Shown piece by piece: positions 1 to 7,380 of a stretch of DNA of 64,000 nucleotides (within the stretch, counting starts at the first letter, position 1; the number at the start of each line of letters is the position of its first letter). The notes under the pieces were generated by a model, which worked only from the letters and a program-made list of their open reading frames with translations, ran no database searches and had not been told where the DNA came from. Both the position numbers and the translations under genes were made by a program. This DNA comes from Candidatus Aminicenantota bacterium (GTDB lineage: Bacteria; Acidobacteriota; Aminicenantia; Aminicenantales; Saccharicenantaceae). The stretch spans positions 306,667 to 370,666 of the forward strand of contig JAPKZD010000009.1 in NCBI GenBank assembly GCA_026393975.1, read 5' to 3'.

Positions 1-548
1 AGATAAGCTTCGCCGCAACCGTTCCGGCCGCACTCGCAGGCCCGGCCGTCGATGTCGATCGAGGTATGGCCGATCTCGCCGGCGTTCCCGTTCGGGCCGC
101 GGTGGAGCCTGTTCCCAAGGATGAGCCCCGAGCCCATGCCGGTGCCCAGGATGACGGCCATGACGGTCGAGTAGCGGCCGTGGCATTGGGCGAAAAACTC
201 GGCCAGGGCCAAGCCGTTGGCGTCGTTCTCGACGATAAGCGGGACTTGAAGCCTGGACCGAAGCAGGCTGACGAGGCCGGGCTTCTCGTAAAGCGGCGTG
301 TGGGGCGCGCCGTACATGATGTCATCGCCGGAGTGGTACGTGCCAGGCGTGCCCATACCGACGGCCTCGAAGCGGGCCGACCCGGCCGTTTCGCCGATGA
401 GCTCGAGGATATTCTGAACGACCCGTTCCCGTCCGAGGACGGGCTCCGACGGCCGGCGCTTCCGGGCCAGAATCCTCCGCGTCTCGTCGACAAGACAGGC
501 CTCGACCTTGGTCCCGCCCAGGTCGACGCCGATGGCGAAACGGCTCAC
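1..548 (-). CDS. ROK family sugar kinase (glucokinase-like), 5' part only
   Basis: Cytosolic ATP-dependent sugar kinase or ROK-type protein. The 182 visible residues begin V-S-R-F-A-I-G-V-D-L-G-G-T-K-V, the phosphate-binding DxGGTK motif of the ASKHA fold. Further on come the catalytic-type segment VENDAN and the ROK zinc signature CxCGxxGCxE (CECGRNGCGE). The start is GTG at 546-548, preceded by GGAG with 8 nt spacing; no ATG fits. There is no N-terminal winged helix, so it is a kinase rather than a ROK repressor. The 3' end lies beyond base 1. The substrate (glucose, fructose, N-acetylhexosamine) cannot be told from this fragment. Confidence 0.9.
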   Translation of the reverse strand, partial: MSRFAIGVDLGGTKVEACLVDETRRILARKRRPSEPVLGRERVVQNILELIGETAGSARFEAVGMGTPGTYHSGDDIMYGAPHTPLYEKPGLVSLLRSRLQVPLIVENDANGLALAEFFAQCHGRYSTVMAVILGTGMGSGLILGNRLHRGPNGNAGEIGHTSIDIDGRACECGRNGCGEAY

Positions 549-566
549 GTTTTTTTCTCCAGCGAT

Positions 567-596
567 ATTCTATGTGAGACTGCCGGCGGAGAGCAA
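567..596 (-). promoter_or_regulatory. Sigma70-type promoter for the ROK kinase
   Basis: On the minus strand, TTGCTC (596-591) and TAGAAT (572-567) are separated by 18 nt. Transcription would begin about 10-15 nt before the GGAG ribosome-binding site of the kinase. Confidence 0.45.
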
Positions 597-623
597 GTGG
601 CTCAGAAAACCGGATTTTTCCCA

Positions 624-1145
624 TTATTTTTTTGGGGGCCCTGTCATTCCCTCGTCGAGCTTTTTCCGCATCGCCTCCCGTTTTTCCAGGGTGTCCAGGT
701 ATATCTGGAGGTTGATCAGCTCCTCCGCAAGGGCATTGGCCATCTGACCGATCGCAACGCTTCCGGTGCGGGCGATGACATCCTCTCCCGTAACGTCCTT
801 CAAGAAGTCCGCGATCTCTCGGTCAATGACAGGCATGAGGAGATTTCCCGGATCGGGATTGACGATGAGTTTGGTCAGGGCCAGAATCCTGGCATAGTGA
901 GCGTAGAAAACGAGGTTGATCTCTCCCGCTTCTTTGGCCTTTTTGGCTTCGGTCGCCATGGCCTGAAGGTTCGTTTCCAACTCCCCCGAACCAGTTCCCC
1001 GCGCCGCCATCTCCTGGAAGCTCTTCACATACATGTCCAGAAGGGTATAGCCCGCCTTTTTCATAGCGGCTGCACCACCCTCCATGGCGCTCAGATTGAG
1101 CGACAGGATGCAGACCCCCAACAGCCAGACTCCAAGTCGTTTCAT
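624..1145 (-). CDS. Small secreted protein of unknown function, last gene of the ECF sigma operon
   Basis: 173 residues. The N-terminus (MKRLGVWLLGVCILSLNLSA) is a clear Sec signal peptide. The mature part is helical and charged, with no cysteines or enzyme motif I recognise. The start is preceded by AAAGGAGGTG, one of the strongest ribosome-binding sites in the window, and lies one base beyond the stop of the upstream membrane protein, so the two are translated as a unit. Being third behind a sigma factor and a probable anti-sigma protein suggests a periplasmic or surface role in an envelope response, which is inference. No family assigned. Confidence 0.75.
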   Translation of the reverse strand: MKRLGVWLLGVCILSLNLSAMEGGAAAMKKAGYTLLDMYVKSFQEMAARGTGSGELETNLQAMATEAKKAKEAGEINLVFYAHYARILALTKLIVNPDPGNLLMPVIDREIADFLKDVTGEDVIARTGSVAIGQMANALAEELINLQIYLDTLEKREAMRKKLDEGMTGPPKK

Positions 1146-1146
1146 A

Positions 1147-1698
1147 TCACACCTCCTTTGATTTTCCGATCAATAACACAAGCACGCGCTCAATGACCTT
1201 ATCCTTATAGAGGATTTCCATTTTTTTCTTCAAGCTGAGAACGGGAACCCTCGGCCCGTCAGGCCGGAATGGTGTCTCGCGTTCCTCTTCCTTTTTCCGG
1301 CGTTCAGCCAAGGCGAGAGCGCTCTGGAAACCGCCTCCGGCCTCGGACATTCCCGCCACTCCCGCTGGTCCCGAAGGAAGCTCCGCCGCGGGCCGGGAGA
1401 AGGCCGGGAGTTGGCGGAGGACCGCCGCGAAGAGGCGGGGATGGACCGGCCATGGGGCGGGCGACCGATGAACATTGAGGAGAAACAGTGCGGCGGAGAC
1501 GGCCAGGAGGGTGGCGGAAGGAACGGCGATTCTCCTAAGGAAGGACTTCGCCTTTACCGTCCTTTCGTCCGCCGCGATCCGGGCCCGCAGCCGCTTCCCA
1601 AAATCGCCCGACCGGAAGACCCGGAGCGCCTCATCGACGTCGTATTGAATCAAGCGGTTGATCTCTTCGAAATCCCCATCATCCATCTTCTTATTCAT
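1147..1698 (-). CDS. Single-pass membrane protein, candidate anti-sigma factor
   Basis: 183 residues from ATG 1698, which has GAGG upstream. The start overlaps the sigma factor stop by 8 bases, implying translational coupling. An acidic cytosolic N-terminus (about 65 residues, with GDFEEINRLIQYDVDEALRVF) precedes one hydrophobic segment (about residues 68-88, VPSATLLAVSAALFLLNV) and then a proline/arginine-rich extracytoplasmic tail. Position and topology match anti-sigma factors partnered with ECF sigmas. There is no zinc HxxxCxxC motif, so it is not a ZAS-type anti-sigma. The role is inferred from context only. Confidence 0.6.
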   Translation of the reverse strand: MNKKMDDGDFEEINRLIQYDVDEALRVFRSGDFGKRLRARIAADERTVKAKSFLRRIAVPSATLLAVSAALFLLNVHRSPAPWPVHPRLFAAVLRQLPAFSRPAAELPSGPAGVAGMSEAGGGFQSALALAERRKKEEERETPFRPDGPRVPVLSLKKKMEILYKDKVIERVLVLLIGKSKEV

Positions 1699-2206
1699 GT
1701 CCCGCCTCTTTGATGAATCTCGCAACGGCTATTCGGGCCCGGTTCAGCCGGGACATGACCGTCCCTGCCTTGGCTCCAACGGTCCTCGCCAGCTCTTCAT
1801 ATGAGAGGTGCCCGTACTCGCGGAGAACGAAGACTTCTCGTTGTTTTTTCGACAGCCGGGAGACGGCCCTTCTCAGCAACTTCAGGCGTTCACTCGTAAC
1901 GGCTGAAAATTCCGGCGTCCTTGTATCAAGGACATTGTCGGGGCTCGTCGTTTTTTCAAAAAGCCGGCTGATCTGCAGCTTTTTCGCATGGTCTAAACAC
2001 GTGTTCCGGGCGATCCGGAAGAGCCACTCCTTAACCGCATGCGGGCTACGAATTCTTCCGAGACTTCTATAGGCTTTGAGATAGACATCCTGGCTCAGGT
2101 CTTCGGCATCTGAGGGATTCCGGGAAAATCCCAGGCAAATCCTGAAGATGGCTTCTTGATAGGTCATCATTTCCTCGAAGAGCCTAGCCTCATCTTCCGC
2201 CGACAT
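1691..2206 (-). CDS. ECF-family RNA polymerase sigma factor
   Basis: 171 residues from ATG 2206, preceded by AAAGGA at 6 nt; an in-frame ATG at 2224 lacks a comparable site. Region 2 contains the SDAEDLSQDVYLKAYRS -10-recognition helix pattern followed by VKEWLFRIARNTCLDH. Region 4 contains LSKKQREVFVLREYGHLSYEELA followed by the helix-turn-helix GAKAGTVMSRLNRAR. This is the standard two-domain ECF layout with no C-terminal extension. It heads a three-gene operon with a membrane protein and a secreted protein, as expected for an envelope-stress or surface-signal regulon. ECF sigmas often control their own operon. GGGAACTC on the minus strand at 2281-2274 resembles an ECF -35, but I could not pair it convincingly with a -10. 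Confidence 0.9.
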   Translation of the reverse strand: MSAEDEARLFEEMMTYQEAIFRICLGFSRNPSDAEDLSQDVYLKAYRSLGRIRSPHAVKEWLFRIARNTCLDHAKKLQISRLFEKTTSPDNVLDTRTPEFSAVTSERLKLLRRAVSRLSKKQREVFVLREYGHLSYEELARTVGAKAGTVMSRLNRARIAVARFIKEAGHE

Positions 2207-2402
2207 CACTTGTCCTTTATCCATTATGAAAGACGACTCCACAAGTAAAATATTCCATTTTCTGCCAGATTTTGAGTTCCCGTTTTCATCTGCTATAGTG
2301 AGGAGCTCCGTGAGATCGACAGGGAACATGATGTCGCTTTCCGGCCTCTCACGTTCGGAATCGCCATTATTTATTTCGGGCGTAAGCCCCAGGAGGTTCC
2401 CC

Positions 2403-2552
2403 ATGCCGCGGATCGACAGTGAGGCCCGGGCCCTGCCGGAGAGGGGGCCGCGGCTCGACGGCCTGGCCGGGAGAACCACGGGCGTCCAGTGGCTCAAGCA
2501 CGTCTTCTCCCAGGGTTGTTCGAGGAAGGGAAGCTTCCTCTACCAGGCCTAA
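2403..2552 (+). CDS. Candidate small protein (49 aa) ahead of the epimerase gene
   Basis: ATG 2403 is preceded by AGGAGG at 5 nt spacing and reads 49 codons to TAA, which ends 11 bases before the start of the next gene. Residues are basic and include one cysteine (VFSQGCSRKGSFLYQA at the C-terminus). No signal peptide or membrane segment. The ribosome-binding site and tight spacing favour real translation, but no family is recognised; a regulatory leader peptide is an alternative. Confidence 0.4.
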   Translation: MPRIDSEARALPERGPRLDGLAGRTTGVQWLKHVFSQGCSRKGSFLYQA

Positions 2553-2563
2553 GGGACGCGCCC

Positions 2564-3775
2564 ATGCGGATATCGGACGAAGCGCTCCGGGAACGAAGGG
2601 TGGCGCGGACAAGCCGGTTCCTGGTCACGGGCGGGACGGGGTTCCTCGGCAGCCACATCACCGTCGCCCTGCTGAGGGCCGGCCACCGAGTAACGGTTTT
2701 GGCCCGGTCGTCGAAAAAGATCCCGGCCCGGGACAGGGTCGCCCGTCTCGCCGACTGGTTCGGCCTCGATGAGGGGGTACGCCGGTCTCTCGACGTCGCC
2801 GAGGGTGATATCCTCGATCCCGGTTGGGCAGCCGCGGCGCTCGGGGAGACGGCGGGACCGGGCCTGGTCGACGAGATCGTCCACTGCGCCTCGAACACGG
2901 CCTTCGCCGAGCGGAAGCGGGCCGAGGTCGAGGCGGCCAACGTCGGCGGGCTCCGCAACGTCCTCGACTTCGCCGCCCGGAGCGGCTGCTTTTTTTTCCA
3001 TCAAGTCAGCACCGCCTTTGTCGCCGGAAAGCGGACCGGACTCTGCCGGGAGGACTGGGTCGAATCGGGCGAGTTCACCAACGTCTACGAAGAGACGAAG
3101 GCCCGGGGGGAGGTCCTGGCCCGGGACGCCTGCCGGAGGGAGGGGATCCGGCTCAACGTCTATCGACCGTCCATCGTCTACGGCGATTCCCGGACGGGAC
3201 GGACCCTGCGCTTCAATGCCCTCTATTTCCCGGTCAAGGCGGCCGTCTTCCTCCGCGACATCTACCTCGCCGACATTCGCGAGCGGGGCGGGAGAAAAGC
3301 CTCGGAACTGGGCATCCGGATGAAGGAAAACGGGCATCTTTTCATGCCCATCCGTATCGAGGTCGGCCGCGAGGGCGGCATCAACCTCATCCCGATCGAC
3401 CACTGCGTCGATGTCTTCATGGCCATCCTGGAGGACGGCCTCGAAGGCGGTGTCTATCACATCGTCAACTCCCGGCCGACGAGGATCGAAGTCATCGTCG
3501 AGTACGCCAAACGTCTCTTTCACCTGGACGGCATCGAGACCTGCGGGCCGGAGGCCTTCGACGCGCGGCCGAAAAACGCCCTGGAGACTCTCTACGATAC
3601 CACCCTCGACGTCTACCGCCCGTACATGCAGGACCTGCGGGCCTTCGAGATCAAGAACGCCTCGCCTGTCCTCGAGAGGCATGGGCTGGTTTGTCCGGAA
3701 TTCGACTACGATGTTTTCGCCCGGTGCATGAGCTTCGCGGTCGAAACGGGCTGGGGGACACGGCTCTTCCCATAG
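2564..3775 (+). CDS. NAD(P)-dependent epimerase/reductase, extended SDR family (thioester-reductase-like)
   Basis: 403 residues from ATG 2564 (AAGGGA 7 nt upstream). The N-terminal Rossmann motif is FLVTGGTGFLGSHI (about residues 21-34), and the catalytic YxxxK is YEETK in the middle third, after the conserved Ser/Thr region HQVSTAFVAG. The insertions and the RPSIVYGDSRTG segment are typical of extended SDRs close to the reductase domain of Lys2-type enzymes and fatty acyl reductases. Substrate unknown. The gene lies 11 bases after the small ORF and 5 bases before the Maf-RlmD gene, so the three are probably cotranscribed, although no pathway link is evident. Confidence 0.8.
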   Translation: MRISDEALRERRVARTSRFLVTGGTGFLGSHITVALLRAGHRVTVLARSSKKIPARDRVARLADWFGLDEGVRRSLDVAEGDILDPGWAAAALGETAGPGLVDEIVHCASNTAFAERKRAEVEAANVGGLRNVLDFAARSGCFFFHQVSTAFVAGKRTGLCREDWVESGEFTNVYEETKARGEVLARDACRREGIRLNVYRPSIVYGDSRTGRTLRFNALYFPVKAAVFLRDIYLADIRERGGRKASELGIRMKENGHLFMPIRIEVGREGGINLIPIDHCVDVFMAILEDGLEGGVYHIVNSRPTRIEVIVEYAKRLFHLDGIETCGPEAFDARPKNALETLYDTTLDVYRPYMQDLRAFEIKNASPVLERHGLVCPEFDYDVFARCMSFAVETGWGTRLFP

Positions 3776-3780
3776 AAAAG

Positions 3781-5718
3781 ATGGAAAAAGCGCAGATGGC
3801 GGAAATCGTCCTCGCCTCAGCCTCGCCCCGGCGCCGGGAGCTCATGGCCCGGGTCGCGCCGGAGTTCCGCGTCTTCCCGGCCGACGTCGACGAATCCTCG
3901 GTTCCGGAGAAAGACCCCCTCGAGTTTGCTATCGCCGCCGCCGTGCTGAAGGCCAAAACGGCGGCCGAATCCTTTCCCGAAGCCATCGTCATCGGGGCGG
4001 ACACGGTTGTCGCCCTGGGTCTGCGCGTCCTCGGTAAGCCGTCCGACCGGGAATCAGCTCGGGCCATGCTCCGGGCGCTTTCGGGCCGGCGGCACCGGGT
4101 GATGACCGGGTTGGCCTTTTACAACAAAACCGAGGACCGCCTCCTCACGGGCTACGACCTGACCTACGTCACCTTCCGCGAGCTCTCCGCGGAGATGATC
4201 GAAGGTTACCTCGCCCAGGAAAGCTACCTCGACAAGGCCGGCGCCTACGCCGTCCAGGAAGTCGGCGACGCGTTCGTCGCCAAGCTCAAGGGGAATTACG
4301 ACAACGTCGTCGGCTTGCCCGTGGAAAAGGTCCGGCGGCTCCTGGCCCTGTTCAAGGCCGCTCCGCTCACGGTCGAGGTCGAGGACATCGATTTCCCGGC
4401 GAGTTCCGGGAAGGCCGAAGCCGGCGGCCGCAGGCTTCTCATCCCGGGTGGCGTCACCGGCGAAACCGTCCGGGTCCAGGTCGTCGGTGAGCGCGGCGCC
4501 GCTTGTGTCGCCGAAGTCATCCGGGTCGAGTCCCCTTCGAGCCGCCGCGCCGAGCCCCGATGCCTTCATTTCGGGCGGTGCGGCGGCTGCCTCTTCCAAA
4601 ATATCGATTATGGGACCCAGCTCGAGCTCAAAGAACGGCACCTCAGACGGACGCTCGAGGAGGCCGGCATCGCCGCGGCGGCCGCGGCCGTCAAGGCCAT
4701 CACGCCCTCGCCGGACTTCTACACCTACCGGAACAAGATGGAGTTCGGCTTCGGGGAGAGCTGGGGCCGGCTCGTCCTCGGGCTCAGGGAGAGAGTCACG
4801 GCCACCCGCCAGACCCACCGCCGGACTCTGTCGATCGACGCGTGCCCGATATTCAGTCCTGTCGTCGAGCGCGTCTTTCCGGCCGTGATCGATTTCGTCC
4901 GCGAAAAAGGCCTGGCCGTTTTCGACATCCTGTCGGGCCACGGCCATGTCCGCCACCTCGTCCTCCGGCAGGGGAAGAGGACTGGGGAGCTCATGGTCAT
5001 CCTCGTGACGGCCGAGCTTCCGGGCACGGATATCGCCGTCTTGGCCAAGCGCCTGATGGCCGCCGTCCCGGAGCTCAAAAGTTTCGTCCACGTTACGAAC
5101 AGCCGCCCCTCCGACCTCGTCGAGTACGAGAAGACCCGGCTCGTCGCCGGGGCCCCGTTCATCGAGGAAACGCTGGCCGGTCTCACCTTCCGGGTCTACC
5201 CCCAAACGTTCTTCCAGACCAACACGGCCGGCGCCGAGCTGCTCTACCAAAGGATCAGGGACGAAGCTCCGCTATCTCCGGAGAGCCGCGTCCTGGGGCT
5301 CTATTGCGGAAGCGGGCCGATCGAGCTCTCGCTCGCCGGGGCGGTCCGGAAAGTGACGGGCGTCGACTCCTCCCCCGCCAATATCGCCAACGCCGTGGAA
5401 AACGCCATGCTCAACCGGGTCGACAACGTCGAATTCGTGCCGGGAACGGTCGAATCGTTCCTCGGCGGGCCGCTCCGCGAGCCGGCCGATGTTGTCGTCG
5501 TCGACCCGCCGCGCGTCGGGCTCACGGGCAAGGCGCTCCGCCGGATTTTGGACCTCGGCGTCCCCGCGGTCGTCTACGTGTCGTGCAACCCGGCGTCTCT
5601 CGCCCGAGATCTCCGCGGTTTTCTCGACGCCGGTTACAAGGTCCGGTCCCTGTCGCCCTTCGACCTTTTTCCCCACACGCCCCATCTCGAAACCCTGGCC
5701 GTCCTCTGCAAGGAATAG
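3781..5718 (+). CDS. Fusion of Maf nucleotide pyrophosphatase and RlmD-type 23S rRNA uracil methyltransferase
   Basis: One uninterrupted frame of 645 codons. Residues ~6-195 are a Maf/YhdE house-cleaning NTP pyrophosphatase: SASPRRREL at the start, GADTVV in the middle, GNYDNVVGLPVEKV at the end. Residues ~197-260 look like a TRAM RNA-binding domain (TVEVEDIDFP, IPGGVTGETVRVQV). The RumA/RlmD iron-sulfur cysteines follow (CLHFGRCGGC, later DACPIF). The SAM methyltransferase domain has GLYCGSGPIELSLA, the VVVDPPRVGL motif and the catalytic-cysteine loop VSCNPASLARDL. The family known for m5U at 23S position 1939 or 747 has this layout. There is no internal stop and no good internal start (only GTG 4321, within the Maf C-terminal motif). 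ATG 3796 is an alternative N-terminus. Confidence 0.9.
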   Translation: MEKAQMAEIVLASASPRRRELMARVAPEFRVFPADVDESSVPEKDPLEFAIAAAVLKAKTAAESFPEAIVIGADTVVALGLRVLGKPSDRESARAMLRALSGRRHRVMTGLAFYNKTEDRLLTGYDLTYVTFRELSAEMIEGYLAQESYLDKAGAYAVQEVGDAFVAKLKGNYDNVVGLPVEKVRRLLALFKAAPLTVEVEDIDFPASSGKAEAGGRRLLIPGGVTGETVRVQVVGERGAACVAEVIRVESPSSRRAEPRCLHFGRCGGCLFQNIDYGTQLELKERHLRRTLEEAGIAAAAAAVKAITPSPDFYTYRNKMEFGFGESWGRLVLGLRERVTATRQTHRRTLSIDACPIFSPVVERVFPAVIDFVREKGLAVFDILSGHGHVRHLVLRQGKRTGELMVILVTAELPGTDIAVLAKRLMAAVPELKSFVHVTNSRPSDLVEYEKTRLVAGAPFIEETLAGLTFRVYPQTFFQTNTAGAELLYQRIRDEAPLSPESRVLGLYCGSGPIELSLAGAVRKVTGVDSSPANIANAVENAMLNRVDNVEFVPGTVESFLGGPLREPADVVVVDPPRVGLTGKALRRILDLGVPAVVYVSCNPASLARDLRGFLDAGYKVRSLSPFDLFPHTPHLETLAVLCKE

Positions 5719-5765
5719 GCTTCATCTCCCAATTTCGAGGAATACCCAACCGCGATGAATGCCGC

Positions 5766-6137
5766 TCAGGCGACCGTGCGGGTGGCGATGACGTCGACGC
5801 CCGTGCCGAGGACGTCGGCGATGAGGATCTGGCCGCGTCGGACGGGTGCCTCCGGCCTGAGCCGGGCGATCTCGGCGAGGATGGGGAAAATCATCTCTCT
5901 CGGCACGCGGCCGCTCAGCCGGACCGAAACCATCGTCGCCGCCGTGCCCCGGACCGGAACCGACGTGGCCAGGTTCCGTTTCGGATAGAGCACTTCTTCG
6001 ACGGCGAAGGGTAGGCCTTTGTCGCACTGGTTCCCCCGGACGTCGAGCTCCCCGGCCTCGTCCTTGCGGACCTCGAGCTCGCAGCCGACAGGGCAAAGGA
6101 CGCAGGTCAGGCGGTCGAGGACAGGACGGTCACTCAT
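5766..6137 (-). CDS. DUF1667 cysteine-rich protein of the GlpA-like operon
   Basis: 123 residues. N-terminal CVLCPVGCELEV and a later NQCDKG give four cysteines likely to bind a metal or iron-sulfur cluster. This is the DUF1667 pattern, known as the third gene beside GlpA-like and FAD-dependent oxidoreductase genes in anaerobes. Its start overlaps the upstream oxidoreductase stop by 8 bases. It is probably the electron-transfer subunit of the complex, by analogy to GlpC in function but unrelated in sequence. No membrane helix is present. The short sequence makes the cofactor type uncertain. Confidence 0.85.
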   Translation of the reverse strand: MSDRPVLDRLTCVLCPVGCELEVRKDEAGELDVRGNQCDKGLPFAVEEVLYPKRNLATSVPVRGTAATMVSVRLSGRVPREMIFPILAEIARLRPEAPVRRGQILIADVLGTGVDVIATRTVA

Positions 6138-7374
6138 GGCCGCTCACCTCGAGATCCTCCTCGACGGCCGGACGCACCTTGATTTTCTGGAGCTCGGTCG
6201 GCAGGAGGCGGCCGAACTTTTTCCGGGCATAGAGCTTCCCCGTCGTTTTCCCCTTGACGATGACCTGGACGTTTCGGAGCGGCCGTCCGACCCGGAAGTT
6301 CCATGCGACGCCGGCCGTCCCGGCCGTCACGAGCTGAGGCAGGGCGTATTTGACGTTCGGTCCGGCGGTGATGCGGACCGTCGCGCCGGCCGCCCTCTCG
6401 CCCGCCGCGTAGCGAGCGGCGGACTTCCCGGCCGCGAACCCTTCGAACGAGGCCCAGTCGGCGACGTCGTGGATATGGAGGACATTGCCGCAGGAGAAGA
6501 CGCCGGAGACAGAGGTCATGAACCTCTCGTCGACGACGGCGCCTCCGGTGAACGGCGAGAGTTCGACTCCCGCCCGCTTCGAGAGCTCGTTCTCGGGGAT
6601 GAGGCCGACCGATAGGAGCAGGGTGTCGCAGGGGATGACGCTCTCGCTCCCCGCAATAGGCATCAGCTCGCCGTCGACCTTGGCAACGACGACGCTTTCG
6701 ACCCGGTCCCGGCCGCGGATCTCGATGACCGTCGAGCGCAGCTCGAGGGGGATGCCGAAGTCCATGAGGCACTGGCGGACATTGCGCTCGAGGCCGCTCG
6801 CCCATGGCTGGATCTCGAAGACGCCCTTCACCGCGACGCCGTCGAAGCTCAGCCGGCGGGCCATGATCAGCCCGATGTCGCCCGAACCGAGGATGACGGC
6901 CGCGTTGCCGATGCGGAGATTCTGGAGGTTGACCAGGTTCTGGGCCGACCCGGCCGTAAAAACACCCGCTGGGCGCGTTCCCGGGATCTCGATCATGTCC
7001 CGCGTCCGCTCCCGACAGCCCATGGCCAGCACGACCGACTTGGCCTGGACGAGACGGTATCCGGAGCGCGCGTTGACGCGAAGGACACGCTCGGGCGTGA
7101 GGTCGAGGACCATGGCCCCGGTCTCGACCTTGATCGGTTCGCGGATGACGTCTTCAATGAGCCTCTCGGCGTATTCGGGGCCGCTGATCGTTTCGTTGTA
7201 GAGGAAGAGCCCGAAGCCGTCGTGGACGCATTGGTTGAGGATGCCGCCGAGGGTCCGGTCGCGCTCGACGAGGAGGACTTTCCCCGCCCCGGCCCGCCGG
7301 GCGCCCAGGGCCGCGGCCAATCCGGCCGGACCGCCGCCGATGACGGCAACGTCGCAGGTCTCGATCGCGTCCAT
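6130..7374 (-). CDS. FAD-dependent pyridine nucleotide-disulfide-type oxidoreductase, second subunit of GlpA-like complex
   Basis: 414 residues. N-terminal FAD-binding VAVIGGGPAGLAAALGARRAG (with the usual acidic end, LLVERD) is followed by NQCVHDGFGL, a CRERTR segment and a second dinucleotide fold AVILGSGDIGLIMARRL. A GVFSCGNVLHIHDVADWASFEG stretch matches the FAD-contacting C-terminal part of this family. The gene lies 6 bases after the GlpA-like gene and overlaps DUF1667. In Thermotogae and clostridia the same trio is annotated as an anaerobic glycerol-3-phosphate dehydrogenase. Whether the substrate here is glycerol-3-phosphate or another 2-hydroxyacid is not settled by sequence. Confidence 0.85.
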   Translation of the reverse strand: MDAIETCDVAVIGGGPAGLAAALGARRAGAGKVLLVERDRTLGGILNQCVHDGFGLFLYNETISGPEYAERLIEDVIREPIKVETGAMVLDLTPERVLRVNARSGYRLVQAKSVVLAMGCRERTRDMIEIPGTRPAGVFTAGSAQNLVNLQNLRIGNAAVILGSGDIGLIMARRLSFDGVAVKGVFEIQPWASGLERNVRQCLMDFGIPLELRSTVIEIRGRDRVESVVVAKVDGELMPIAGSESVIPCDTLLLSVGLIPENELSKRAGVELSPFTGGAVVDERFMTSVSGVFSCGNVLHIHDVADWASFEGFAAGKSAARYAAGERAAGATVRITAGPNVKYALPQLVTAGTAGVAWNFRVGRPLRNVQVIVKGKTTGKLYARKKFGRLLPTELQKIKVRPAVEEDLEVSGHE

Positions 7375-7380
7375 CTTCGC

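Noticed and set aside
2207..2497. Long N-terminal extension of the ECF sigma factor reaching 2497
   Set aside because: ECF sigmas start directly before region 2; the extension has no ribosome-binding site and no domain.
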